A stretch of 51,494 nt of DNA from Denitratisoma sp. (GTDB lineage Bacteria > Pseudomonadota > Gammaproteobacteria > Burkholderiales > Rhodocyclaceae), in contig JAVSMO010000001.1 of assembly GCA_032027165.1 (NCBI GenBank), forward strand, positions 1,340,501 through 1,391,994. The letters run 5' to 3'. The notes beneath the pieces were generated by a model, which saw only the letters and a program-made list of their open reading frames with translations, did not search any database and had not been told where the DNA came from. The stretch's first letter is position 1, and each line of letters opens with the position of its first letter. Made by a program: the position numbers and the translations under genes. This document shows, piece after piece, positions 30,348-40,168 of the stretch.

Positions 30348-31225
30348 ACCTTCAGCACCACTACGTCGACTTCGACGACGTCCGCCTGCACTACGTCGAC
30401 GCCGGCGACGGCCCGCTCATGCTGTTCGTGCACGGCTTTCCCGAGTTCTGGCACGCCTGGCAGGACCAGCTGGAGGAATTCTCGCGCGACCGCCATGCCG
30501 TCGCCCTCGACCTGCGCGGCCACAACCTCTCCGGCAAACCCACCGACGTCAAGGCCTACCGGCCCAAGCACCTCGTCGCCGACCTGCGCCGGCTGATCGA
30601 CCACCTCGGCGGCCGCCCCGCCATCGTCGTGGCCCACGACTGGGGCGGCGCCGCGGCGTGGAACCTCGCCGCCGAGCATCCGGAATACGTCGATAAGCTG
30701 GTCATCATCAACTCGCCGCACCCGGTGACCTTCGCCCGCGAGCTGCGCGACAGCACGGCCCAGCAGAAAGCCAGCCAGTACATGCTCTGGCTGCGAAAAC
30801 CCGGCGCGGCGGAGAAGCTGCTGGAAAACGACTGCGCGCGACTCGCCGCCATGCTCGCGCAGTCGACCGCCGATCCGCGCTGGCTGACGCCCGAGCTGCT
30901 GGCGCGCTACCGCGAGGCGTGGACCCAGCCCGGCGCCATGGACGCCAGCCTGAACTTCTACCGCGCCTCTCCGCTGCACCCGCCCACCCCCGAGGAGCCC
31001 GGCCCCTCAGCCATTCAGCTCGACCCGGCCGCCTTCACGGTGCGCGTGCCGACCCTGGTGATCTGGGGCGAGCGCGACACCGCGCTCCTGCCCGGCCTCC
31101 TCGACGGCCTCGACCCCCTGGTGCCGCAGCTCACCGTCAAGCGCATCCCCGACGGCACGCACTGGGTCATCCACGAGCGGCCGGAGGAAGTTAACCGTAT
31201 GATCCGGGAATTCATCGGAAACTGA
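30344..31225 (+). CDS. alpha/beta hydrolase, epoxide hydrolase-like
   Basis: 293 residues. HGFPEFWHAW is the oxyanion motif, D99 in AHDWGGAAAW the nucleophile, and GTHWVIHERP holds the catalytic histidine. Aspartate in place of serine points to an epoxide hydrolase or dehalogenase rather than an esterase. The GTG start overlaps the comB stop as GTGA. Within the operon it could open an epoxide, a lactone or a ring. Confidence 0.88.
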   Translation: MNLQHHYVDFDDVRLHYVDAGDGPLMLFVHGFPEFWHAWQDQLEEFSRDRHAVALDLRGHNLSGKPTDVKAYRPKHLVADLRRLIDHLGGRPAIVVAHDWGGAAAWNLAAEHPEYVDKLVIINSPHPVTFARELRDSTAQQKASQYMLWLRKPGAAEKLLENDCARLAAMLAQSTADPRWLTPELLARYREAWTQPGAMDASLNFYRASPLHPPTPEEPGPSAIQLDPAAFTVRVPTLVIWGERDTALLPGLLDGLDPLVPQLTVKRIPDGTHWVIHERPEEVNRMIREFIGN

Positions 31226-31227
31226 GT

Positions 31228-31689
31228 ATGCCCAAGATCACCATCAAGAACCTGGAAGAACTCAAGCAGTGGGTCGGCAAGGAAGTCGCCGTCAGCGACT
31301 GGCTGCAGGTCGACCAGGACCGCATCGACCGCTTCGCCGACGCCACCGGCGACCACCAGTGGATCCATGTCGACCCGGCGCGCGCCAAGGCCGAGTCGCC
31401 CTTCGGCGCGACCATCGCCCACGGCTACCTGACGCTCTCGCTGCTGCCGCACATGATGATGGAGACGCTCGACGTCCAGGGCGGCCGCATGAGCATCAAC
31501 TACGGCCTCAACCGCGTGCGCTTCTCCGCCCCCGTCCGTGCCGGCGACCGCATCCGCAGCCGCTTCACCCTGGCCAGCCTGGAAGACATCCCCGGCGGCA
31601 TCCAGTACGCCTGGCACGCCCTCGTCGAGATCGAAGGCCAGCACAAGCCCGCCTGCGCCGCCGAGATGATCGCGCGGCGCTACGACTGA
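31228..31689 (+). CDS. MaoC-like enoyl-CoA hydratase
   Basis: 153 residues. DATGDHQWIHVDPARAKAESPFGATIAHGYLTLSLLP is a strong match to NodN/MaoC hydratases, with D-x4-H visible. It is the last gene of the plus-strand operon, two bases after the hydrolase. The second MaoC protein, at 29170, is more divergent, and the two may act on different chain stages or form a heteromer. Confidence 0.9.
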   Translation: MPKITIKNLEELKQWVGKEVAVSDWLQVDQDRIDRFADATGDHQWIHVDPARAKAESPFGATIAHGYLTLSLLPHMMMETLDVQGGRMSINYGLNRVRFSAPVRAGDRIRSRFTLASLEDIPGGIQYAWHALVEIEGQHKPACAAEMIARRYD

Positions 31690-31696
31690 AGCGCCG

Positions 31697-31721
31697 CGCC
31701 GTGCCGCGGGGGCTGATTTTG
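31697..31721 (+). repeat. 25-bp dispersed element, copy G
   Basis: CGCCGTG + CCGCGGG + GGCTGATTTTG, two changes in the right block. It lies between the convergent maoC-like and TonB-receptor genes. Confidence 0.7.
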
Positions 31722-31722
31722 G

Positions 31723-31740
31723 GCCGGCGCGACTGCCGGC
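31723..31740. terminator. stem-loop between convergent genes
   Basis: GCCGGC, a 6-base loop, GCCGGC. It is short and without a clear T tract, but placed where both convergent transcripts end, next to element copy G. Confidence 0.3.
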
Positions 31741-31744
31741 TCGA

Positions 31745-34030
31745 CTAGAACTTCACGCTGATGCCGGCATAGGCCGAACGCCCCATGCCGGGCACGGCGA
31801 TGCCCCAGGGGATGCCGTTCATGCTCATGGTCGTGCCCTGGGCGGTATAGGCGCCGCCGAGCGGCAGGTCGTAGGACTTGTCGAACAGGTTCTCGATGCC
31901 GAAGTCGACCCGCGTCTGCTTCCAGGAATGGCTGGCGCGCAGGTTGACCAGGCTGTAGCCGTCGGTCCTGATCTCGTTGCGCACGTCGGAGACGCCGTTC
32001 TTCGCCTTCACCATCACGAGCTCGATGCCATTGTCCCAGCCGCCGACCTGCTGCGTGAGGGTGATGCGGGCATTCATCGGCATGATGTTGTAGAGGCCGT
32101 CGCCGCTGTCGCGATTCCTGCCGTTGGCATAGTTGAGCAGGCCCTTCAGGCCCCACGCCCCCCATCCGGTCTTGCCGAGCGGCACATGGCCCGAGAGGTC
32201 CAGTCCGTAGAGGCGCGCCGACTGGTTGGCGTAGCGCAGTTGAACGAACTGGTTGGTCGCCGCGTTCACCGCCGGGCAGGACGAGCCGGGCAGGAGGGCC
32301 GTCGTGCAGCGCACGGCGTCGACGTAGTCGCTGACGCGCGTGTAATAAGGCGTCGCCTTGAACTCCCAACTGCGGTCGGCCGCATGCCAGTCGAAGGTGG
32401 CGCTCAGGGTGTGCGCCTTCTCCGGCTTGAGGTCGGGGTTGCCGATGTAGCCGTTGCCGTCGCCGACGAAATTGTTCATCGTCGCCGCCATCGGCCAGGT
32501 AGACCAGGTGTAGCGCTCGTACAGGTTCGGCGAGCGCACCTTGCGGGCCAGGCCGAACTCGATGTCGCGCGTCGCATCCACCGTGTAGCGGGCCAGCGCG
32601 GTGAAGTCCCAGTTGTCGTCGTTGCGCCCATGGTCGCGCGCGTTGAAGCGCGCGGCATCGGCGATCTGGCTGCCCGGCGCGCCGGCCGTCGTGCGGTAGC
32701 CCCGCACGTCGCCGGCGTCCGAGCGCACCCGCTCGTAGCGCACGCCGAGCAGGGTCATCCACTGCGGGCCGGGGCGCGCCTCCCACTCGCCGAACAGCGC
32801 CGTGCGGTCGCGCTCGCCGTCCTTGATGTTCCAGAAGGTGCCGGGGCCCATGCCGCCGCCGGAGGCCGGCCACCAGTCGTCGAGCCGGTAGCGCTGCAGC
32901 TCGCCGCCGACGCGCAGCAGGTCCCGCTGCGAGAGGGCGATGTCCGCCTTGAGCGAGGCGCCGCTGGTCTTGCCTTCCGTGTACATCGGCATGCCGGCGG
33001 CGCAGGTGCCGGCCGGATCGCCGGCGAAGCGGATCGGCGAGCATGGCGTACCGGCGCCGGAGAGCGAGCCGTACCAATAGCGCTTGTCGTCGCCGAAATC
33101 CATGAAATGGTCGACCTTCTCGTGATAGGCGCGCGCCTCCAGGCCGCCCCAGTCGAACCGGCCGAGGTAGCGCAGGTTCAGGCGGTGCTGGGTGTTCTCG
33201 AGCATGTCCATGCGCTGGTTCGGATAGAGCTGGTAGGGCATGTCCTGGTAGCCCAGCTTCGCCTCGACGAGGTGGTTGGCGTGCTTCAGCGCGACGCCCA
33301 GCGTGTGGTTGGCGGTCTTGTAGGCCGTCGAGCCGACCTCGTCGCGCGACAGCGTGTGGCCGGGGCGGCCGGTCGCCGTCGTCGTGCGGAAGTTGCCGCC
33401 GGACGTGTAATTGCCGGATTCGCTCAGCGCGCCGGAATAGGTCACGCTGACGTTCTCCGTGGCGATGGTGGCCGTGACGTTGCCGCCGCGCGCGTTACCG
33501 TTGCTGCGGTAGAACGCACCCGCCTGCCCCTTGACCAGGCTGCCCTGCCCCGGCGCGGCGAATTCCGGCGCCGGCGTCTCGGCGACGATGGTGCCGCCGA
33601 GGCTGTCCCCGCCAACGCTCACCGGCGTGATGCCGGCATACACCTTCAGCGTGCCGACGTTGGTCGGGTCGATGTACGACAGCGCCGGATTCATGTGATT
33701 GGGACAGGAGGCGATCAGGTCCATGCCGTCGACCTTGATGCGCAGGCGGTCGTCGGCGAGGCCGTGGATCGCCGGCAGGCTGGAGACGCCGCCGGCGCCG
33801 TAGAGGCTGACGCCCGGCGTGTTGCGCAGCAGGCTGGCGGTGTCGCTGGTGGCCGGACGCAGCGACTGCAGCTCGGCCGCGCCGACGCCCGCCGAATTCA
33901 GGGGTACCGCGATCTTCGGCTCGGACACCACGATCTCGCCCAGGCTGTTCTCCTGCGCATGCACCGCGAACGGCAGGAGGGCGATGAGGAACGGCAACGG
34001 CCTCTTGGCGAGGCGGGTCAGGCTATGCAT
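31745..34030 (-). CDS. TonB-dependent outer-membrane receptor, OprC/NosA-like (copper)
   Basis: 761 residues. A signal peptide to about residue 25 (ALLPFAVHAQ) precedes the TonB-box-like GEIVV, a plug domain and a 22-strand barrel ending in an aromatic residue (ISVKF). The plug carries C109-x3-M113 in CPNHM, and an outer loop carries H308-x-M310 in DHFMD. Together these match the CxxxM-HxM copper site of OprC, which is why I favour copper over a siderophore. It is a single-gene unit read on the minus strand. Copper supply could serve respiratory enzymes such as nitrous oxide reductase. Confidence 0.87.
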   Translation of the reverse strand: MHSLTRLAKRPLPFLIALLPFAVHAQENSLGEIVVSEPKIAVPLNSAGVGAAELQSLRPATSDTASLLRNTPGVSLYGAGGVSSLPAIHGLADDRLRIKVDGMDLIASCPNHMNPALSYIDPTNVGTLKVYAGITPVSVGGDSLGGTIVAETPAPEFAAPGQGSLVKGQAGAFYRSNGNARGGNVTATIATENVSVTYSGALSESGNYTSGGNFRTTTATGRPGHTLSRDEVGSTAYKTANHTLGVALKHANHLVEAKLGYQDMPYQLYPNQRMDMLENTQHRLNLRYLGRFDWGGLEARAYHEKVDHFMDFGDDKRYWYGSLSGAGTPCSPIRFAGDPAGTCAAGMPMYTEGKTSGASLKADIALSQRDLLRVGGELQRYRLDDWWPASGGGMGPGTFWNIKDGERDRTALFGEWEARPGPQWMTLLGVRYERVRSDAGDVRGYRTTAGAPGSQIADAARFNARDHGRNDDNWDFTALARYTVDATRDIEFGLARKVRSPNLYERYTWSTWPMAATMNNFVGDGNGYIGNPDLKPEKAHTLSATFDWHAADRSWEFKATPYYTRVSDYVDAVRCTTALLPGSSCPAVNAATNQFVQLRYANQSARLYGLDLSGHVPLGKTGWGAWGLKGLLNYANGRNRDSGDGLYNIMPMNARITLTQQVGGWDNGIELVMVKAKNGVSDVRNEIRTDGYSLVNLRASHSWKQTRVDFGIENLFDKSYDLPLGGAYTAQGTTMSMNGIPWGIAVPGMGRSAYAGISVKF

Positions 34031-34121
34031 GATTTTTTCCGCAGTGATTGTGTAGGCCGGCGCATTCTATTTCGCTCCGGCCGGCACACCCTGCGACCTG
34101 GCGTCGCATGCGACGATTTGT

Positions 34122-34146
34122 CGCCGTGCCGCGGGGACTGACTTTT
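34122..34146 (+). repeat. 25-bp dispersed element, copy H
   Basis: CGCCGTG + CCGCGGG + GACTGACTTTT, the consensus form. It lies in the 239-bp gap between the receptor gene and the S4 protein gene, which otherwise shows nothing I can name. Confidence 0.85.
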
Positions 34147-34269
34147 GCAGCGGGATTTCAGTAGTGCTTCGGCACAGTGTTCTTCAGCCTGGCCCTGCCG
34201 TGCTTCCGCCGCTCGGTGACGTTCATGCAGATCCGATGCCGCGGCGCGGCGCGACTATAATCGCGCACC

Positions 34270-34518
34270 ATGGCTCTTCACCGCTTTGAACTCAGGGGAG
34301 AATTCATCCCCCTCAACGACCTCCTCAAGCTGCTCGGCCTGGTGCCCTCCGGCGGCGCCGCCAAGGCAGCGATCGCCGAGGGCGCCGTCGTCGTGGACGG
34401 CGAAGTCGAGACCCGCATCCGCCGCAAGCTGCGGGCGGGCGCGGTGGTGCGCTTCGCGGATGAGGAAATCCGCGTCGTCGGCGCCGGCGCCCACCAACCG
34501 GATACGAAACGCCCATGA
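34270..34518 (+). CDS. S4-like RNA-binding protein (YbcJ-like)
   Basis: 82 residues, essentially one S4 domain. FIPLNDLLKLLGLVPSGGAAKAAIAEGAVVVDGEVETRIRRKLRAGAVV contains the alpha-L RNA-binding motif. The family binds structured RNA, probably ribosomal. The stop overlaps the GTPase start (ATGA), tying it to ribosome assembly. Confidence 0.88.
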   Translation: MALHRFELRGEFIPLNDLLKLLGLVPSGGAAKAAIAEGAVVVDGEVETRIRRKLRAGAVVRFADEEIRVVGAGAHQPDTKRP

Positions 34519-35387
34519 GCATCCAATGGTTCCCCGGCCACATGACCTCGGCCCGCAAGGAAGCCGCCAAAACCATGGCGCTGACCGACGTGGTGATCGA
34601 GGTGTGCGATGCGCGCCTGCCGGAGGCCAGCAGCAACCCGATGATCCGCGAGCTGCGCCTGCACCGCCAGCGGCCCTGCCTCAAGCTGCTGAACAAGGCC
34701 GACCTCGCCGACCCGGACGTCACGCAGGCCTGGCTCGATTTCTACAACGGCCAGCCCGGCGTCAAGGCGGTGGCGATCTCCTGCAAGCAGCCGGGCGAGG
34801 CCGCGCGCGTGCCGGCCCTGTGCCGCGCGCTGGCGCCGCACCGCAAGGACACCTTCAAGCCGCTGCGCATGCTCATCATGGGCATCCCCAACGTCGGCAA
34901 GTCGACGCTGATGAACGCGCTCCTCAAGCGCCGCGTCGCCGCCGTCGGCGACGAGCCGGCGGTGACCAAGACGCAGATGAGCCACGACCTCGGCCCGACG
35001 ATGACCCTCACCGACACGCCGGGCCTGATGTGGCCGAAGATCGAGCACGACAGCGACGGCTTCATGCTCGCCGCCAGCCACGCCATCGGCCGCAACGCCG
35101 TCATCGATTCCGAAGTGGGGATCTTCCTGGCCGGGCTGCTCCTGCAGCGCTACCCTGCCCTGCTCGCCGCGCGCTACAAGATCGACGTCGACGGCCTGGA
35201 CGGCGTCGCCGCCGTCGAGGCCATCGCGAAGAAGCGCGGCTGCATCACGAAGGGCCGCCACGCCGGCGAACTCGACCTGGAAAAGGCCGCGATGATCCTG
35301 CTCACCGACTACCGCGGCGGCAAGCTCGGCCGCATCAGCCTGGAGACGCCGGCGAGCCGCGCGGCGATGCTGGCGGCGGCGAAGTAG
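34515..35387 (+). CDS. rbgA: ribosome assembly GTPase RbgA (YlqF), circularly permuted
   Basis: 290 residues. The G motifs appear in permuted order: G4 LLNKADLAD (about 56) before G1 GIPNVGKST (about 120) and G3 DTPG (about 168). The N-terminal WFPGHM is typical of RbgA/YlqF. It helps late 50S subunit maturation. The C-terminal ANTAR-like RNA-binding part is present and the length is normal. Confidence 0.93.
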   Translation: MSIQWFPGHMTSARKEAAKTMALTDVVIEVCDARLPEASSNPMIRELRLHRQRPCLKLLNKADLADPDVTQAWLDFYNGQPGVKAVAISCKQPGEAARVPALCRALAPHRKDTFKPLRMLIMGIPNVGKSTLMNALLKRRVAAVGDEPAVTKTQMSHDLGPTMTLTDTPGLMWPKIEHDSDGFMLAASHAIGRNAVIDSEVGIFLAGLLLQRYPALLAARYKIDVDGLDGVAAVEAIAKKRGCITKGRHAGELDLEKAAMILLTDYRGGKLGRISLETPASRAAMLAAAK

Positions 35388-35395
35388 CGCCGCCC

Positions 35396-35420
35396 CGCCG
35401 TGCCGCGGGGACTGACTTTC
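35396..35420 (+). repeat. 25-bp dispersed element, copy I
   Basis: CGCCGTG + CCGCGGG + GACTGACTTTC, between the convergent rbgA and eptA genes. Confidence 0.85.
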
Positions 35421-35441
35421 GGGGCGCGCAGAGGGCGGCCT

Positions 35442-37058
35442 CTACTCTTCTTTCCGGCAGCCGCCCAGGATGTCCAGTTCCGGCTTGTAAGCACTCGTCC
35501 TGATTTCCAGGAAGCCGAGGACGGTGTGGAACAGGTGGTCGTGCGTGAAGCGCTGCCCGCGCTTGCGCATCAGCGCCGCCTGGTCGAGTTCGTCGAAGCC
35601 GCTGCCGAACCAGAGGATGGCCGGCACGTGCACCTGGCTGTCGGGCGCGAGGGGGCGCGGCAGGCCATGCAGGTAGAGCCCGCCCTCGCCGAGGGATTCG
35701 CCGTGGTCGCTCAGGTAGAACAGCGCGGTCTCGAATTTCGCATCGTTCCGCTTCAGCAGTTCGATCGTCTTGCCCAGGAAATGGTCGGTGTAGAGGATGG
35801 CGTTGTCGTAGGCATTGCCGATCTCCTCCCGGCTGCATGCGCCCAGATCCTTGCTCTTGCACGCCGGCTGGAATTTCTCGAACGCCGGCGGATAGCGCTT
35901 GTAGTAGGCCGGCCCGTGGTTGCCCATCTGGTGCAGGACGATGACGATGTCGCCGGTGGGATGGCTGTCGATGTAATCCTGCAGCGGCACCAGCATGCCC
36001 TCGTCGCGGCATTCGGTGTCGCATACGGTGTTGTTGGCGGGGGACTTGTAGTCCCGGTAGGGGACGCGCAAGGCGACGCCCTTCGAATCCGAGTTGTTGT
36101 CCAGCCACAGCACGTTCACGCCGGCGCGCTGCAGGACGTCGAGCAGATTCTCCTCTCCGGCGGCCCGCTTCGGATCGAACCGCGCCATGCCCCTCGGCGA
36201 GAACATGCACGGCACGGAGATAGCCGTGGAGGTGCCGCAGGAACGGAAATCGGGCAGGCCGATCGCGCCGGCCTCGCGCAGGCGCGGCGTGGTGTCGCGC
36301 GCGTAGCCGTTGATCGAGAAACGGTCGGCCCGCGCCGTCTCGCCGACGACGAGGACGATCAGCTCGCGGTGCCGGTCGTCCTTGGAGATATGCGCATCCG
36401 GCGCGACGGCCGCCGGTTTCATGCCGGCCGTCGCCTCGTTCGCCCTGCCGGCCAGCTTGAGCGCCGTCAGCAGCGGATAGGCGGGGTTGGCATAGCTCCG
36501 CAAGGCCTTGTGCGCCCGGATGAAGGATGCGTAGAAACCGCCGAACGCCATCACCATCAATGCGATCGCCAGCAGGCAGACGGCCAGCAGCTTCGCCCGT
36601 CCGATCAGTTCGCGCCGCCATCCGCGCCAGGCCAGCGGCGCCCGCCAGACCAGGGCGGAAGGCAGGACGCCCAGCAGGACGAAGTAGGCCAGCAGCTTGA
36701 AGGTGACCAGGTCGAACGCTTCGCCGACATCGGTCTGGGCGGCGTTGCGCAGCATGTCCTCGCCGATGACGGTGCCGAAGCTGTCCATGAAATAGGCGGT
36801 GACCGAGGCGGTCAGCAGCGCCGCGATCAGCACCGGCTTGGTCATGCGCCCGAAGGCGAGCCCGCCGAACAGGACGAGATTGAACGCCAGAAAGGCGACC
36901 GCCAGCGAGAGCAGCGGCAGCAAAGTGCCAGCGTCCAGGGGAAAAGCATGCAGGACCTGCGCGACGAAGCGGGCGTTGCCGCCGGCGACCAGCAGCAGGC
37001 AGGTCAGCAGCAGCAGGGCGTTGCCGCCGATTTCCCGCTTTGGCTCAGTCAGGTTCAT
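35442..37058 (-). CDS. eptA: lipid A phosphoethanolamine transferase EptA
   Basis: 538 residues. Five N-terminal membrane segments (about 13-28, 46-68, 75-92, 120-140, 155-180) anchor a periplasmic alkaline-phosphatase-type domain. Metal ligand E240 lies in VVGETARADRF, the nucleophile T276 in SCGTSTAISVPCMFS, and LSDHGESLGE and the terminal H-D-H segment complete the zinc site. It moves phosphoethanolamine from phosphatidylethanolamine to lipid A, lowering negative charge and polymyxin binding. It lies 23 bp after the CptA-like gene and is probably driven by that gene's promoter. Confidence 0.93.
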   Translation of the reverse strand: MNLTEPKREIGGNALLLLTCLLLVAGGNARFVAQVLHAFPLDAGTLLPLLSLAVAFLAFNLVLFGGLAFGRMTKPVLIAALLTASVTAYFMDSFGTVIGEDMLRNAAQTDVGEAFDLVTFKLLAYFVLLGVLPSALVWRAPLAWRGWRRELIGRAKLLAVCLLAIALMVMAFGGFYASFIRAHKALRSYANPAYPLLTALKLAGRANEATAGMKPAAVAPDAHISKDDRHRELIVLVVGETARADRFSINGYARDTTPRLREAGAIGLPDFRSCGTSTAISVPCMFSPRGMARFDPKRAAGEENLLDVLQRAGVNVLWLDNNSDSKGVALRVPYRDYKSPANNTVCDTECRDEGMLVPLQDYIDSHPTGDIVIVLHQMGNHGPAYYKRYPPAFEKFQPACKSKDLGACSREEIGNAYDNAILYTDHFLGKTIELLKRNDAKFETALFYLSDHGESLGEGGLYLHGLPRPLAPDSQVHVPAILWFGSGFDELDQAALMRKRGQRFTHDHLFHTVLGFLEIRTSAYKPELDILGGCRKEE

Positions 37059-37081
37059 GGCGTCGCCCGGCAGCGGGCCGG

Positions 37082-38812
37082 CTAGGGGAACATCTCGCGC
37101 AAATCACGCAATCCCTTCGGCGAAGCGGGATCGCCCACCAGCAGGGGACGCTCGCGGAAGCGGGCATTGACCAGGCTCTTGGTCGGGTCGTAGCCGTCGA
37201 AGCTGAGCCCGGCCAGGTCGGCCCAGGTGTGGATGAGATGGGCCGTCTGGTAGGGGCGATCGGCCTGCCGCGCGAAATCCCGGGGGAAGGCTTCCCGCCA
37301 GGCCGCGGAGCGCCAGAGCACGAAGGGGACGGCATACATCGGCAGCGTCGGCCGGGCCTCGTTGCGGCCGGCGAAGTCATGGCCCGGCGAGTCGAAGACA
37401 TCCTCGCCGTGGTCGGAGAAATAGAGCAGCATCGACCGGCCGCCTTGGGCATTCAGCCGTTCGATCAGGCTGGCGAGGACATGGTCGTTGTAGCGCACGG
37501 CGTTGTCGTAATGGTTGATCAGCGGCAACTGGCCGTCCGCGACCCAGCCGGGCAATCCCGCCTTGTCCTTGAATGCGCCGAATTCCGGCGGATAGCGGTA
37601 CTCGTAGACCATGTGCGTGCCGAGCAGGTGCACCACGATAAACTTGCGCTCGGCCGGGTCCTGCAGGATGCGCGCGAAGGGTTCCAGCACCTCTTCGTCG
37701 AAGCTGTAGGAATTCTGCGAGCGGGTATGGTTCAGGTAGACCTGCTCGTCCGTCTGCTGCGAGAAGTTGGTGAGCATGGTGTTGCGCCCGGACAGCGTCT
37801 GCTGGTTGGTGACCCAGAACGTCTTGTAGCCGGCCTGCTTCATGATGTTCATCAGCGACGGCTGCGTCAGGTGGAGGTTCGGGTTTTCCTGGTCGGCGAA
37901 GGTCAGCGCCTGCTGCAGCGTCTCGATGGTGTAGGGCCGCGACGCCATCACCCGGTTGAACACGGCGAGCTGGTCGCGCATCGACTCCAGGCGCGGCGAG
38001 GTCCGGCGCGGGTAGCCGTACAGGCTCATGTGCAGCCGGCTGGTCGATTCGCCGATGACCAGCACCAGCGTCGACGGACGGCCGGCGTGGGCGTCGACCA
38101 GATTGGCGACGGGCGGCAAGCCGCGGTTCCGCTCGAGCAGGTCCTGCATCACCGCGAGCTGGCGCTCGTATTTGTAATAGCCGACGGCGAATTGCCAGGG
38201 CACCGCCGGCTCCAGGCTGCTGGCGAGCGCCCGCACGAGGGTGTCGCCGGTCAGCGGCTTGTGCTTGTAGAGGAGCCGATAGGTGCCCGGCAGCGCGATG
38301 AGGAAGACGATGGCCAGCGACAACAGCCACGCGGCACCGCGCGGCACCGCCAGCGGCCGCAGGCGCCGCCACAGCCACAGCGCGCCCATCGTGTAGGCCA
38401 GTACAGCGGGAATCATCCACCAGGCGAAGTAGTTGGCGACGAATTCGCCCGCCTCCGCCGGATTCGACTCGAAGGCGATGAACAGCACGCTCTGGGAAAA
38501 TTCCTGCCGGTAGATGGCGAAATAGCCGAGGCCGGCGAGCGAGCACGCCCACAGGACCAGACCGGTCGCCCCGGCAATCCGCAGCCCCTGCCGCGGAAAC
38601 AGGAGCATCGGAATCAGCCACAGCAGGCTGTCGAGTATGCCGTGGCGCAGCGGCGAGAAGCCGGTGGCGCCGCTGGCGACGAGCAGGACGTGGATGACGC
38701 CCGAGAAGTACCAGAAGAACAGGTAGGCCCGGCCGAGCGCCTTCCAGTCGATCGAGGCGTTAGTCGGAAAACGGGCGCCGATCGGCGCTGCGGCAGCAAT
38801 TTCGTATGGCAT
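37082..38812 (-). CDS. cptA: phosphoethanolamine transferase, CptA-like (LPS core)
   Basis: 576 residues with N-terminal membrane segments and a C-terminal sulfatase-fold domain. VIGESTSRLHMSLYGYPRRTSPRL is the first metal motif, PYTIETLQQALTF carries the likely nucleophile threonine, and YFSDHGEDVFDSPGHDFAGR the distal metal ligands. The ESNPAEAGEF segment in the membrane-proximal part is typical of CptA (heptose-I-modifying) rather than EptA. It is preceded by a two-component-type box (38889-38906). Confidence 0.85.
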   Translation of the reverse strand: MPYEIAAAAPIGARFPTNASIDWKALGRAYLFFWYFSGVIHVLLVASGATGFSPLRHGILDSLLWLIPMLLFPRQGLRIAGATGLVLWACSLAGLGYFAIYRQEFSQSVLFIAFESNPAEAGEFVANYFAWWMIPAVLAYTMGALWLWRRLRPLAVPRGAAWLLSLAIVFLIALPGTYRLLYKHKPLTGDTLVRALASSLEPAVPWQFAVGYYKYERQLAVMQDLLERNRGLPPVANLVDAHAGRPSTLVLVIGESTSRLHMSLYGYPRRTSPRLESMRDQLAVFNRVMASRPYTIETLQQALTFADQENPNLHLTQPSLMNIMKQAGYKTFWVTNQQTLSGRNTMLTNFSQQTDEQVYLNHTRSQNSYSFDEEVLEPFARILQDPAERKFIVVHLLGTHMVYEYRYPPEFGAFKDKAGLPGWVADGQLPLINHYDNAVRYNDHVLASLIERLNAQGGRSMLLYFSDHGEDVFDSPGHDFAGRNEARPTLPMYAVPFVLWRSAAWREAFPRDFARQADRPYQTAHLIHTWADLAGLSFDGYDPTKSLVNARFRERPLLVGDPASPKGLRDLREMFP

Positions 38813-38850
38813 GTGAGCGGGCTTCCAGCCGTGTCGGCTGATCGATGCCC

Positions 38851-38906
38851 ACTCTAGCGACCGTCACATCAGGGTCGCGTCAATCTGGCGTGAAAAAAAC
38901 GTGAAA
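38851..38906 (-). promoter_or_regulatory. OmpR-family box and promoter upstream of cptA-eptA
   Basis: On the minus strand two TTTCACG half-sites (38900-38906 and 38889-38895) repeat with an 11-bp period. They are followed after 5 bases by TTGACG (38878-38883) and, 21 bases later, TAGAGT (38851-38856). The pbgA-like promoter at 42805 has the same parts at the same spacings. Eleven-base direct repeats are typical for PmrA/OmpR-type regulators. Confidence 0.65.
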
Positions 38907-38909
38907 GTC

Positions 38910-40168
38910 CTAGGAAAAATCCACCCGGAACTCGCAGCCGCCGTCCTGGCGTTCGTCGAGGCGGATGCGCCAGCCCTGCCGCTGGCAGATGCGCTGCACC
39001 AGCGACAGGCCCAGGCCGAGGCCGTCCCCGCGCGTGGCATCGCCGCGCACGAAGGGCTGGAACACCGTTTCGCGCTTCTCGGGCGGGATGCCGGCGCCCG
39101 AGTCGCAGACGCTGAAGCCGCCCTGGCGCAGCACCAGGCGGACGAAGCCCCGGTCGGTGTAGTGGATGGCGTTGCGCAGCAGGTTGGAAACGACGGCGCG
39201 CAGCAGCGGCGCCGGGTAATGGCCGGCATCGTCGCCCTCGCTGACCAGCGTCAGTTCCAGCCCGCGCCCCGCCGCGTCCGGCCGCAGCCGGTCGACCTGT
39301 TCGCCGGCCAGTTGCGCCAGCGTGGTTTCCCCGTCGTCGAGCGTGCCTTCCGGCGTGCGCGCCAGGCGCATGAAGGTCTCGACCAGTTCCTGCATCTCGG
39401 CGCAGGAGGCCTGGATGCGGCGCACCTGGATCTGCTGCTTCGCGTCGGCCAGCCCCTGCGCCAGCAGCACGTCGCAGGTGCTGGCGATCACCATCAGGGG
39501 CGTGCGCAGCTCGTGGCTGACGTCGCTGGTGAAGAAGCGCTCGCGCTCGAGGGCCTGGCGCAGCTCGCCCAGCGTGGCGTCGAAGGCGGCGGCGAGGCGG
39601 CCAACCTCGTCGGGGGCGTAGCCGGCGGCCAGGGGCGGCGCCGCCGTCAGCAGCTGTTCGCGGTGCTGTACCTGTTCGGAGAGCCGGATCACCGGCGCGA
39701 TCACCCGGCGCGCCATCAACAGGCCGAGGCCCCAGGCGGCGAGCAGGCTCAGCGCGAAGGCGAAGGCGATGACGACGTAGAGCACGTCCTCGCGCCGCTC
39801 GAACTCCTCCTGGTCCTGCACCAGCACGTAGAGCGTGCCGCCCTCCTCGCGCGCCACGACGTGGTGCTCGTCGCCGTCGCGGTAGGCCTCCTGGAAGCCG
39901 GGCCTGACATGAGCGAGCCAGGCCGGCAGCGGCGGCTGGCCGTCCGGCCCCCGCACGTAGAGTTCGGTGTCCGGGTCGAGGTGGAACGGCAGACCCTTGT
40001 CGAGCGAGCCGAGGATGTCGTCGAGCCGCTTGCTCATCGAGGCCGAGGCGTAGTTCTCCTCGGTGTAGCTGATCGACATCACCACGGTCAGCGAGAACAG
40101 GCCCGCCACCACCAGCGCCATCAGCACGAACGACGCGACGATGCGCCGCGCGAGGCTCTGGTCGCCGT

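Noticed and set aside
34155..34226. A 22-codon basic micro-gene on the minus strand (MNVTERRKHGRARLKNTVPKHY)
   Set aside because: No ribosome binding site and no hydrophobic or known motif; kept out of the annotation.
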